The notes under the pieces: model-generated
The model's database searches: none
Told to the model about the DNA's origin: nothing
The model's input: only the letters and a program-made list of their open reading frames with translations
Position numbers and translations under genes: made by a program
Assembly: GCA_021323375.2 (NCBI GenBank)
Contig: JAJPCT020000001.1
Location: 1 to 38,546 of the forward strand
Direction: 5' to 3'
DNA: 38,546 bases
Origin: Candidatus Wolframiiraptor gerlachensis
GTDB taxonomy: Archaea > Thermoproteota > Nitrososphaeria_A > Caldarchaeales > Wolframiiraptoraceae
Shown: positions 1 through 6,628 of the stretch, one piece after another
How positions within the stretch are numbered: position 1 is the stretch's first letter
Layout: every line of letters begins with the position of its first letter

Positions 1-179
1 TTAACATCATTCAACAGGTTATTAGATGCTTCTCCAACAGCTGGATCTCCGCCAACCCTATACTTCTCGACTATCTGGCTCTTACCATCATCGGGGTTTT
101 GCTCGAAGAACTCGGGGACGAGGGCCCAGCAAGCACCACAGCCTATGCAGCCATCTCTATCAATAGTCACCCTAGCCAT
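1..179 (-). CDS. 4Fe-4S ferredoxin, 3' end cut off by the window edge
   Basis: Small iron-sulfur electron carrier. The ATG is at 179 on the minus strand and the frame stays open to base 1, so only about 59 residues are visible. The N-terminus reads MARVTIDRDGCIGCGACW, giving the C-x2-C-x2-C half of a 4Fe-4S binding site. The fourth cysteine (normally followed by proline) would lie beyond the left edge. An acidic stretch (PEFFEQNPDDGKS) follows, as in thermophilic archaeal single-cluster ferredoxins. It is divergent from the GTPase gene to the right. Family assignment is firm. The redox partner and whether there are one or two clusters cannot be told from this fragment. Confidence 0.85.
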   Translation of the reverse strand, partial: MARVTIDRDGCIGCGACWALVPEFFEQNPDDGKSQIVEKYRVGGDPAVGEASNNLLNDV

Positions 180-273
180 AATGCATCGAATTGAAGAGAC
201 CTTGGGAGAAAATAAAGATTCATTCGGCTTAATGATGGTGTGATTTGATGGGCCATGGGCTTCGGGGGAAACA

Positions 274-284
274 GTTTTAAAGAT
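274..284 (+). promoter_or_regulatory. TATA-like promoter of the YchF gene
   Basis: The A/T-rich element GTTTTAAAGA is centred about 26 bases before the ATG at 305. That spacing puts the predicted transcription start on or next to the start codon, so the mRNA is probably leaderless. This is inferred from spacing alone. Confidence 0.5.
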
Positions 285-304
285 TTTCGGTTACGGTCTC
301 CGGG

Positions 305-1516
305 ATGGAATTAGCCGGCATCGTGGGCAAGCCTAATGTCGGGAAGAGCACACTATTCGCGGCCATGACCCTGGCGCCTGTTGAGATAGCGAACTACCCT
401 TTCACGACGATAAAGCCGAATCGCGGGGTGAGCTATCTCAGGATAAACTGCGTCTGCAGGGAGCTTGGAGTCAAGGATAATCCAAAGAATAGCAGGTGCG
501 TGGATGGCGTCAGGTTCATACCCGTTGAGGTCATCGACTGCCCGGGGATTATAAGGGGGGCTCACATGGGTAGGGGTCTCGGGCTCCAGTTCCTCGATGA
601 AATTAGACAGGCCTCTGCGCTGATAGTCGTTGCGGATGCATCGAGGTCGACAGATCCAGATGGCAACCCGATTAAGCCCGGCATGGGAAATCCTGTCGAG
701 GACGTGAAGATAGTTGAGGAGGAGCTCGACTACTGGATCTACGGCCTCCTGTCGGAGGACTGGAAGAGGATATGCAGGGTTGTCGAGAGCAGGGTATCAA
801 AGCTTGTTGACGAGCTCTCGAAGAAGCTATCAGGTCTCAGGATCACCGGGAAGATAATAGATGAGGCTGTGGATGAGCTGGGTCTCGATGAATCCAGGCC
901 ATCCAAGTGGAGCGAGAACCAGCTCCTTTCATTCGTCAAGAGGCTTAGGCAGAAGAGTAAGCCGATAATCGTCGCGGCGAATAAGATCGATATCCCGGAG
1001 GCAGAGGATGGCGTGAGGATGCTGATGGACGCTGGCTACACGGTAGTGCCCGTGAGCGCCGAGGCCGAGCGGATTCTGAGGATGGCCGCTGAGAAAGGCC
1101 TAATAAGATATCTGCCCGGGGACAGCAGCTTCGAGATAATAGATGAGGGAAGGCTCACTGCGAACCAGAGAAAGGCGCTGAAGCTTATCGAGGAAAAGGT
1201 CCTCGAGAAATGGGGGTCGACAGGCGTTCAGGAGGTCGTGAATAAGGCATACTTCGAGATCCTGAAATACATCCCGGTATATCCTGTCGAAGATCCGGAG
1301 AAACTGACGGACAAGGACGGAAACGTGCTCCCGGACGTCTACATACTCCCAAGCGGCTCCACACCAAGAGACCTCGCCTATGCTGTGCATACGGATCTCG
1401 GGAGAACATTCCTCTACGCCATCGATGCCAAGAGGAAGATCAGGATCAGCGAGAACTATGAGCTAAAATGGGGAGACGTCATCTCGATAGTCGCCACAGC
1501 AAGAAGACCATCATAA
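305..1516 (+). CDS. ychF: YchF/OLA1-type Obg-family GTPase with TGS domain
   Basis: Translation-associated P-loop NTPase of the Obg/YchF class. The G1 loop GKPNVGKST is at residues 8-16, the switch II motif DCPG at 78-81, NKID (G4) at 226-229 and SAEAE (G5-like) shortly after. The segment ANYPFTTI-PNRG at about 29-41 is typical of this family, as is the archaeal Cys-rich insert near residues 49-65. The C-terminal 80 residues (VYPVEDPEK...LPSGSTPRDLAYAVHTDLG...AIDAKRKIRISENYELKWGDVISI) form a TGS domain. At 403 aa it has the normal length for archaeal members. Bacterial YchF and human OLA1 bind ATP rather than GTP, so nucleotide specificity is not assumed. It appears monocistronic, with its own TATA-like box. 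Confidence 0.93.
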   Translation: MELAGIVGKPNVGKSTLFAAMTLAPVEIANYPFTTIKPNRGVSYLRINCVCRELGVKDNPKNSRCVDGVRFIPVEVIDCPGIIRGAHMGRGLGLQFLDEIRQASALIVVADASRSTDPDGNPIKPGMGNPVEDVKIVEEELDYWIYGLLSEDWKRICRVVESRVSKLVDELSKKLSGLRITGKIIDEAVDELGLDESRPSKWSENQLLSFVKRLRQKSKPIIVAANKIDIPEAEDGVRMLMDAGYTVVPVSAEAERILRMAAEKGLIRYLPGDSSFEIIDEGRLTANQRKALKLIEEKVLEKWGSTGVQEVVNKAYFEILKYIPVYPVEDPEKLTDKDGNVLPDVYILPSGSTPRDLAYAVHTDLGRTFLYAIDAKRKIRISENYELKWGDVISIVATARRPS

Positions 1517-1529
1517 CGACCCCAGAAAG

Positions 1530-1546
1530 CTTATCTCCGAGATAAG
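1530..1546. repeat. Perfect inverted repeat (7-bp arms, 3-base loop) after ychF
   Basis: CTTATCT-CCG-AGATAAG begins 13 bases after the ychF stop codon. It could fold as an RNA hairpin at the 3' end of the ychF transcript or act as a DNA palindrome before the next gene. No T-run of the usual archaeal terminator kind follows it. Confidence 0.5.
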
Positions 1547-1636
1547 ATATCATATGGCCATGCCTCGGATCCCGACAATCATCCACCCACAAGCATTGTT
1601 AAGAAAATATTCAAGAGACTTTTCTCGGAGCTTCTC

Positions 1637-2188
1637 GTGAAGAACTCATACAATATACTAGAGCTTCAATTGAGAAGGGCTCTCGGCGAAGATCCCTATG
1701 CCGTCCTGTGCAGGGATCCTGCGAGATTATCCGCTGAGTTGAGGAATATACTAGGAAGTGAGCTCGATAATCTCCTAAAGATAGCGGCCATCAGGCTCGC
1801 CGACAATTATTCGCTTGAGAAACTCGATATGCACACATCTTTAAGGAGTATTGACAAAGTCTTCCTTGACCTCCTCTTCGAGGCAGCTCGAAGGGCTGTG
1901 GAGAGGATAGCGCCGGGGGACATATGCCTGACACCCCGTGAGGCCGAGGTGATCTCCAGGCTTCTAGAGCCTGCTTCAGCAGGCGGAATAGATGAGCGGG
2001 TTGGCGGAAAAGTTGGTTGGGCGATCAAGATAAAGATAATAATCATACTCGGGATAAGATTCGGCGATAAGATCATTCCCGTGGCACTCTACTCGAGGAA
2101 ATATACGAGATTCGACGCGATCGCGAGAAGATGGCTCGAAGAATCATCATCAGTCTTTAAGGCAATTATTGAGAGGGCAAGAGCCTAA
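1637..2188 (+). CDS. Conserved-looking hypothetical protein, 183 aa
   Basis: I do not recognise this protein. It starts at GTG 1637, with an A/T-rich element (AAAATATTC) about 29 bases upstream, so a leaderless start is plausible. The N-terminal half is predicted mostly helical and charged (residues 1-95, with LELQLRRALGEDPYAVLCRDPARL). Residues 95-125 contain a Gly-rich turn (ASAGGIDERVGGKVGW). A strongly hydrophobic beta-like run, AIKIKIIIILGIRFGDKIIPVALYSRKY, starts near residue 128. That run is probably two core strands, not a membrane segment, because lysines and arginines interrupt it. No catalytic motif or metal-binding cluster is evident. It is convergent with the DUF2095 gene, only three bases separating the ends. 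Codon use matches its neighbours, so it is probably a real gene. Confidence 0.7.
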   Translation: MKNSYNILELQLRRALGEDPYAVLCRDPARLSAELRNILGSELDNLLKIAAIRLADNYSLEKLDMHTSLRSIDKVFLDLLFEAARRAVERIAPGDICLTPREAEVISRLLEPASAGGIDERVGGKVGWAIKIKIIIILGIRFGDKIIPVALYSRKYTRFDAIARRWLEESSSVFKAIIERARA

Positions 2189-2191
2189 GAT

Positions 2192-2551
2192 CTATTCCTC
2201 CACCCCATCTCCTAGGTATTTTGTCGAGTAGTAGCCCCATTCCTTCTTCTTTCCGAAACTTCTCACGCCATGCTCCTTAACCTGTTTTTTGAGTCTCTCC
2301 GCCTGCTCCTCAGAGATCTCCCCCCTCTTCTCAAGGTAGTCTATTACCTCAAGGGCCTCATCATCATTATCACATCTTCTTAGGTAGTCTATTGGTGTTG
2401 GCATCATCGGCTCTCTCGGTCTCAAGGCCTCCTCCTCGGCCTCCTTCTCATCCAGCCTAACAGCATCTATTGATAGGCTCATCTTCCTGAGCTCCATCTC
2501 TCGGTAGAGGTGTGGGAAAAGCTTCTTGAAGGTCTCCCTATCTATCTCCAT
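2192..2551 (-). CDS. DUF2095 family archaeal protein
   Basis: Small archaeal protein of unknown function, 119 aa. The family features visible are the N-terminal FKKLFPHLYREMEL, the IDAVR segment, and the conserved block PIDYLRRCDNDDEALEVIDYLEKRGEIS starting near residue 53, followed by RSFGKKKEWGYY at about 96-107. The middle (about residues 36-50) is Glu-rich and probably flexible. Its start overlaps the end of the upstream nucleotidyltransferase gene by 10 bases, so the two are likely co-translated. Both lie behind the S3Ae ribosomal gene in one leftward unit. No function is known for the family; the ribosomal and nucleotidyltransferase context is only suggestive. Confidence 0.82.
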   Translation of the reverse strand: MEIDRETFKKLFPHLYREMELRKMSLSIDAVRLDEKEAEEEALRPREPMMPTPIDYLRRCDNDDEALEVIDYLEKRGEISEEQAERLKKQVKEHGVRSFGKKKEWGYYSTKYLGDGVEE

Positions 2552-3204
2552 TCATCATCACCCTCCAAGCCAGGTATGAAGAGCATGTCAGGCCTCTTCT
2601 CCAGCACTTCTCTCAACTCCACTGGGTTTAAGCCTTTCTTGGGGTCCCCGTATATATCACATCTGGGGGGCCTTACATACCATTCATGCTCCTTCAATAT
2701 TACCTCGGCCCTGCTCCCGGCCGGCATCTTGACCTTTATCCTCCACAGGCTCCCATATCTCAGGGGCTCGGGAACATCTATGGGGCTTTCCTCGATGATC
2801 TGGTAGCCCTCCTTGAGGAGCTTCTTCCTGACGGGTTCCGGATCCGTGAAGTCCAGCTCAATATCTATGTCGCTGCTCGGCTTTATGACCCCTCTCCAGA
2901 CGCTTCCAACAAGCCTTGGCCTGAAGCTGGAAAGAATCATCATTAGATGTAGAGCCTCCTCCCTAAACCTCCTCAACCTCCTCCAATACTCATCACCCTC
3001 CACGAGAACAGCATATTCTAGGAGCTTTATGGCGATCTCCCGGTTGCTGGGGAGCACGTTGATGCCCAGCTTCTGGGCTGCAGCCCTCTTAGCCTCAATA
3101 TACTCCTTGCATGCTCCATGATAGAGTAGCCTCGCGGCTTCTAGGGCGACTGCCTCCCTAGCTTGTTGGAGCCTCTGCCTCAGCTTCCGATCTCTCGGCC
3201 TCAA
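2542..3204 (-). CDS. Pol-beta-superfamily nucleotidyltransferase-domain protein
   Basis: Probable nucleotide-transfer enzyme. Residues 100-114 carry the superfamily signature GSVWRG followed by S-D-I-D-I (Asp112, Asp114), the metal-binding pair. A third acidic residue could come from the strand RAEVILKEHEW (about 164-174). An Arg/Lys-rich helical N-terminus of about 90 residues precedes the catalytic core and is not a standard minimal-nucleotidyltransferase feature. The only in-frame canonical start near the 5' end is TTG at 3204, which makes the gene begin 47 bases inside the S3Ae gene. It overlaps DUF2095 downstream by 10 bases. The substrate is unknown. RNA is a reasonable guess given the ribosomal context, but toxin-antitoxin-type MNT proteins share the same signature. 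Confidence 0.75.
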   Translation of the reverse strand: MRPRDRKLRQRLQQAREAVALEAARLLYHGACKEYIEAKRAAAQKLGINVLPSNREIAIKLLEYAVLVEGDEYWRRLRRFREEALHLMMILSSFRPRLVGSVWRGVIKPSSDIDIELDFTDPEPVRKKLLKEGYQIIEESPIDVPEPLRYGSLWRIKVKMPAGSRAEVILKEHEWYVRPPRCDIYGDPKKGLNPVELREVLEKRPDMLFIPGLEGDDEWR

Positions 3205-3823
3205 CCGCCTCTACAGGCATCATCTCTCCGCTATAAACCCAGTCTGGTATTTTCAAGACCTTGCTCTTTATCACTCCAACGTGCCTAAGGGCTGTTATCT
3301 TCTTCGCCTCCTGGTATATGTCGGATGCTGTCTTGCCCAAGACCATCTCCTGCGAGAGCTGGGAGAGGGCGAGCTCCTGAGCAGACTTCTCCAATATCTC
3401 CTTCATTATCCGCCTTATCGTCTTGGCCTTCCACGAGTGCCTCCCGATCCGGTTATACGTAAAGGCGGTCGTCTGAACTCTTAGGTGGAACCCATCCTTC
3501 GTCACGAGATTTGTTATCATGTCTATCCTGCTCGTCCCACGCCTCACGAGGCTTCTCAGGAACTCCCGCCCATACTCGTGGCCGTAGAATACCGTCTCCG
3601 CGATCGTATCCTTCACCCTGACAATCTTGAACCTTAACAGGAGGAATTGGTGGGAGAAGTCGCCCGTGAGCGTGTAGAGGCTGACCCAGAGCGTCCTCCC
3701 GATAACCTGCTCCGGCGTATACGCCCAAGTCGTCCCAATCTCCTTGTATCCGAAATACTCCGGCGAGTAGATCGTGTAGACTATCTTCGGGAGCTTCTTC
3801 TCGGCCTTAGCCTTACTCGACAT
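3158..3823 (-). CDS. rps3ae: 30S ribosomal protein S3Ae
   Basis: Archaeal/eukaryotic-type small-subunit ribosomal protein (S1e family). The true start is the ATG at 3823, giving MSSKAKAEKKLPKIVYTIYS. The open frame runs further upstream, but that extension does not look like S3Ae. A TATA-like CTTATTATC (minus strand) lies about 28 bases before this ATG, supporting it as a leaderless start. Family landmarks are GRTLWVSLYTLTGDFSHQFLLLRFKI, GHEYGREFLRSLVRRGTSRID, and RKAKTIRR-like basic runs. The C-terminus is Glu/Ala-rich and overlaps the next gene by 47 bases. At 221 aa the length is normal. Confidence 0.92.
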   Translation of the reverse strand: MSSKAKAEKKLPKIVYTIYSPEYFGYKEIGTTWAYTPEQVIGRTLWVSLYTLTGDFSHQFLLLRFKIVRVKDTIAETVFYGHEYGREFLRSLVRRGTSRIDMITNLVTKDGFHLRVQTTAFTYNRIGRHSWKAKTIRRIMKEILEKSAQELALSQLSQEMVLGKTASDIYQEAKKITALRHVGVIKSKVLKIPDWVYSGEMMPVEAVEAERSEAEAEAPTS

Positions 3824-3845
3824 TTTCAGGCCCTCAGACCCGCGG

Positions 3846-3857
3846 GGATAATAAGAA
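3846..3857 (-). promoter_or_regulatory. TATA-like promoter of rps3ae
   Basis: On the minus strand the sequence reads TGTTCTTATTATC, centred about 28 bases before the ATG at 3823. This fits a leaderless ribosomal-protein transcript that would also carry the nucleotidyltransferase and DUF2095 genes. Confidence 0.45.
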
Positions 3858-3973
3858 CATTTCCCTGCCTGCCAAGTGGCCGGGGATTGGGAGGCCGAAT
3901 AAAATGCTCTTAAGAAAATGTTCATCGATCTAGGGAGGCCTTCAATTATCGTCCTCCTCATGGGCTATCATGT

Positions 3974-4612
3974 TTATTCTCGCCCTATCCATAGATCATA
4001 AAATCCTTTAGCTATTGCTAAGTATGAGAGAAGCCATGGTAGCTCCAGTGGATGCCCCTCCCATATCAACCCGAGTAGATCATAATAATAGTAGAAGATG
4101 TCCACCAGGCCGGTGAGCATGAATCCTATTAGGAGGTATAGCCATCCTCGAGCAAGCTTTCCTCCCCAGAGGACCATGAGAGCGATCACCGCGAGCGCTA
4201 TGAGAACCGCATCATGCATGGGATATGCCACTGCTAGAGCCGCCTCCACGATGTTGCCCGAGTGGATGAGCGCCTCGGGCACGACTGTGAAGGATGTTAT
4301 CGCTAGAATGACTAGACCGCTGATGATTGACGGCACTTTGATCGCCCGCTCCGAGAAGACGTGTCCGAAAACCTTCATGAATATGAAGAAGCCGATAAAG
4401 AATGAGCCATATCCGGTAATATAGAATACATCTGCAAGCGAGGGGAAGGGGACCTCTATACCGAGTACTAGGACGTAGATCGCCCACATGATCTCGCCGA
4501 TACACCAGATTAATAGCCCGAGGGCGAGGAGGAAGAATATTGCTCCAAAGAAGCTTCTAAAAACCATATCTCCGGGCGACATCAAATCCGAAGATCGCTG
4601 ATATGAGAGCAT
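3974..4612 (-). CDS. Polytopic membrane protein, main (C-terminal) part of a frame-interrupted gene
   Basis: Integral membrane protein with about six predicted helices in this part. It contains PFPSLADVFYITGYGSFF, a motif seen in the membrane-sensor regions of some GGDEF and histidine-kinase proteins, here without any signalling domain attached. An ATG exists at 4612, but the first 18 codons (MLSYQRSSDLMSPGDMVF) are not membrane-like. The natural N-terminus lies in another frame at 4557-4733. Joining the two by skipping one T in the run at 4559-4563 yields ...FDVARRYGF-RSFFGAIFFLLALG..., which restores a continuous 250-aa protein. It is convergent with neither neighbour and divergent from the metal-uptake operon. 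Function unknown; a sensory or transport role is only a guess from the motif. Confidence 0.7.
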   Translation of the reverse strand: MLSYQRSSDLMSPGDMVFRSFFGAIFFLLALGLLIWCIGEIMWAIYVLVLGIEVPFPSLADVFYITGYGSFFIGFFIFMKVFGHVFSERAIKVPSIISGLVILAITSFTVVPEALIHSGNIVEAALAVAYPMHDAVLIALAVIALMVLWGGKLARGWLYLLIGFMLTGLVDIFYYYYDLLGLIWEGHPLELPWLLSYLAIAKGFYDLWIGRE

Positions 4613-4733
4613 AAGCCGGGAACAATATGTTAGATGAGAGGGCTATGAAGGGCTGATCCCAAAGCCCATAGATGTAGAAGGCCGTTGAGGGGGCTGCGAG
4701 GGCTACTAGTAGGGCATCAACAGCCTTACTCAT
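4557..4733 (-). CDS. N-terminal part of the frame-interrupted membrane protein (58 codons)
   Basis: Starts at ATG 4733 with MSKAVDALLVALAAPSTAFYI and encodes two predicted membrane helices before stopping at TAG 4557-4559. A TATA-like TTATATGC (minus) lies about 33 bases upstream of this ATG, while none precedes the internal ATG at 4612. The last codons are GGT TTT TAG. Skipping one T gives GGT TTT AGA AGC and enters the frame of the 212-codon segment exactly at its first helix. It is therefore one gene with either a +1 programmed frameshift, a recent one-base insertion, or a sequencing error in a five-T homopolymer. Confidence 0.65.
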   Translation of the reverse strand: MSKAVDALLVALAAPSTAFYIYGLWDQPFIALSSNILFPAYALISAIFGFDVARRYGF

Positions 4734-4746
4734 AGCAGTAACTCGT

Positions 4747-4770
4747 TAAAATGCTATTTTAGCATATAAG
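4747..4770. promoter_or_regulatory. Overlapping palindromes and TATA box before the split membrane-protein gene
   Basis: Two perfect inverted repeats interlock here: TAAAAT-GCT-ATTTTA at 4747-4761 and ATGCTA-TTT-TAGCAT at 4751-4765. They lie directly beside the minus-strand TATA-like element CTTATATGC (about 4761-4769) of the gene starting at 4733. They sit where a repressor would block that promoter, in the same intergenic region as the metal-operon palindrome. Whether they bind a protein is inference. Confidence 0.45.
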
Positions 4771-4811
4771 GTTTTTGACAGCGAACTGAAGCGCCCTTTA
4801 GATGTGTTTGG

Positions 4812-4830
4812 AGTTTTATGGCGTAAAACT
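4812..4830. promoter_or_regulatory. Palindromic candidate operator of the metal-uptake operon
   Basis: AGTTTTATGGCGTAAAACT is a perfect inverted repeat with 7-bp arms and a 5-base centre. It abuts the TATA-like ACTTTAATC (about 4828-4836), whose spacing to the ATG at 4861 is about 28 bases. The operon ends with a DtxR/MntR-family regulator. Operators of that family are palindromes of about this size near the core promoter, so autoregulation of metal uptake is a direct inference. No copy of this exact palindrome was noticed elsewhere in the window. Confidence 0.55.
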
Positions 4831-4860
4831 TTAATCACAGCGGTGCTGCTTATTTGATGA

Positions 4861-5874
4861 ATGGACGTCTACCGGGTTTGCATGACGGCTCTATTATCAG
4901 CTTTCCTAGTTCTAGCTCTCTTGATAGGCCATATCTCAGCTCAGGAGGAAAGGGTTTTAGTTGTGGTTACTGCTGGTCCCTTGGCCAGCGTTGTCAAGGA
5001 GGTCGGCGGAGAATATGTTGAGGTGGGGAGTATCCTTCCACCTAGCACCGATCCACACAGCTATGAGCCGAGCGCTCAGGAGCTCCTATCACTTATCAGC
5101 GGCGCATCCCTAATAGTCATGACAGGGCCGCATCATCTCCCAGTCGAGGAGAGAATTGAGGAGCTCTCTAGGGAGGGGCTTATCAGGGCTCGAGTCCTAG
5201 ACTACCGGGATTATCAGAGGGAGGGCTTGAGGCTCCTCGAGATCGATGGCAGCCTGAACCCGCATGGATACTTCTTCTCGTTAAGCGGCTTAAGGGCTAT
5301 CGCTAAGACATGCGCTGGCGAGCTCTCAAGGCTCATGCCGGATAAGTCGGAGTATTTCAAGCAGAGGCTAGATGCTTATCTCGAGAGGCTTGCGCTCATC
5401 GAGGATGCCGTCAGGCGATTGAACGTACATGGTGTTAGGGTTGCTCTCGCAGATCCCGCGCTCCAGTATATCGCCGATGATCTTGGCCTCAATGTGGAGG
5501 CTATACTCAGGATCGAGCATGGCGTGGAGCCCTCTCCCAAGGAGGTTGCCGAAATCGTGAAGCTTTCTCGAGAAGGCAGGGTCTCGCTCGTGCTCCTGAG
5601 CGATATAGGCCTCATGAGGGACTCGGCTATCATGACAGCTCTAGAGGAGAACAAAGTATCATATGCGCTCATCCCACTTCTCAGCTTCTCGAATAGGCCT
5701 GAGCTCGCCTCGGTATCCGTGGCATCCATAGTTAAGAGCAGGCTTCAGCCCGGTGGCAGCATGAGAGGCGCGGGAAGCTTATCAGATGCATTCCTACTTC
5801 CATCACTCGTGGCGAACATCATGCTTGCGCTAGTCCTAATACTGCTCATTCTAAGGGTGAGACGGCATGGCTGA
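4861..5874 (+). CDS. Metal ABC transporter substrate-binding protein (ZnuA/MntC-like), membrane-anchored
   Basis: Extracytoplasmic receptor for a divalent metal, probably Zn(II) or Mn(II), of the cluster A-I (ZnuA/PsaA) family. Residues 7-27 form a signal peptide or N-terminal anchor. Likely metal ligands are His66 in STDPHSYEP, His135 in NPHGYFF, and Asp248 in LLSDIG; the third ligand is less clear. His91-His92 in TGPHHLP could contribute. The His-rich loop typical of many ZnuA proteins is missing. A second hydrophobic helix closes the protein (about 312-333, FLLPSLVANIMLALVLILLIL, then RVRRHG). The receptor is thus probably tethered by its C-terminus. The gene overlaps the ATPase gene by 8 bases. 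Metal identity cannot be read from sequence. Confidence 0.88.
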   Translation: MDVYRVCMTALLSAFLVLALLIGHISAQEERVLVVVTAGPLASVVKEVGGEYVEVGSILPPSTDPHSYEPSAQELLSLISGASLIVMTGPHHLPVEERIEELSREGLIRARVLDYRDYQREGLRLLEIDGSLNPHGYFFSLSGLRAIAKTCAGELSRLMPDKSEYFKQRLDAYLERLALIEDAVRRLNVHGVRVALADPALQYIADDLGLNVEAILRIEHGVEPSPKEVAEIVKLSREGRVSLVLLSDIGLMRDSAIMTALEENKVSYALIPLLSFSNRPELASVSVASIVKSRLQPGGSMRGAGSLSDAFLLPSLVANIMLALVLILLILRVRRHG

Positions 5875-6628
5875 CGTCGAGCTTAGAAATGTGTCATATT
5901 CTTTCGGCGATAGGGTGGCGCTGGAGGATATTTCCTTCGAGCTCGACTCGCCCTTCTTCTGCGCTGTCATGGGGCCGAACGGCGCTGGAAAGAGCACGCT
6001 GCTGAAGCTTATGCTCGGCCTGCTTAAGCCACAGAGGGGCACAATAAGGATAATGGGATATGATGTCCCGAGGGAGGCTAGCAGGGTTAGGAGGCTTATT
6101 GGATACGTCCCGCAGGTAGTCGACATAGATCACCGGATACCCATGAGCGTTGAGGAGGTTGTTGCCATGGCGGCCCTATCGAGGAGCCTGCCGCCTAGGA
6201 TCATGACCGGCGAGGTGAGACGCAGGGTTCGTGAGGTTCTTGAGCTCGTCGAGCTGGATGATCCCTCAGCGCAGTTCTCCGAGCTTAGCGGCGGGCAGAG
6301 GCAGAGAGCCCTCATCGCTAGGGCGCTCGTCAGCGAGCCCAAGATCCTGCTCCTCGATGAGCCCTACTCGATGCTAGACTTCGACATGAAGTGCGAGATA
6401 GTGGATCTACTCCATAGGCTGCATAGGGATAGGGGGATCGATATATTCCTCGTCGCGCATGAGCTCAGCCCATGCATCCACTTGGAGCCGACCGTGATCC
6501 TGCTGAATAAGCGGATCTACGCTATCGGGAGTGCTGGCGAGGTCCTGACCTTGGAGAATCTCAGGAGAGCCTATCCGGGCCTAACCGAGATACCGGCGGG
6601 ATTCATACTTGGCGAGGATCATGGGTGA
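5867..6628 (+). CDS. Metal ABC transporter ATP-binding protein (ZnuC/MntB-like)
   Basis: Cytoplasmic ATPase that powers the metal importer. Walker A GPNGAGKS is at residues 36-43, the Q-loop at YVPQ (80-83), the ABC signature LSGGQ at 140-144, Walker B ILLLDEP at 160-166 and the H-loop His at about 198. All catalytic motifs are intact. At 253 aa the length is typical. It starts inside the last codons of the binding-protein gene and ends overlapping the permease gene by 4 bases, so the three are one operon. The substrate class is assigned from the neighbouring receptor and ABC-3-type permease. Confidence 0.92.
   Translation: MADVELRNVSYSFGDRVALEDISFELDSPFFCAVMGPNGAGKSTLLKLMLGLLKPQRGTIRIMGYDVPREASRVRRLIGYVPQVVDIDHRIPMSVEEVVAMAALSRSLPPRIMTGEVRRRVREVLELVELDDPSAQFSELSGGQRQRALIARALVSEPKILLLDEPYSMLDFDMKCEIVDLLHRLHRDRGIDIFLVAHELSPCIHLEPTVILLNKRIYAIGSAGEVLTLENLRRAYPGLTEIPAGFILGEDHG

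Noticed and set aside
180..304. Possible C/D sRNA around the ATGATGG motif
   Set aside because: No CTGA box D or D' occurs at a suitable distance.
3855..3924. GAACATTT...AAATGTTC inverted repeat in the rps3ae upstream region
   Set aside because: Arms of 8 bp separated by more than 50 bases are expected by chance in A/T-rich promoter regions; one arm overlaps the TATA box.
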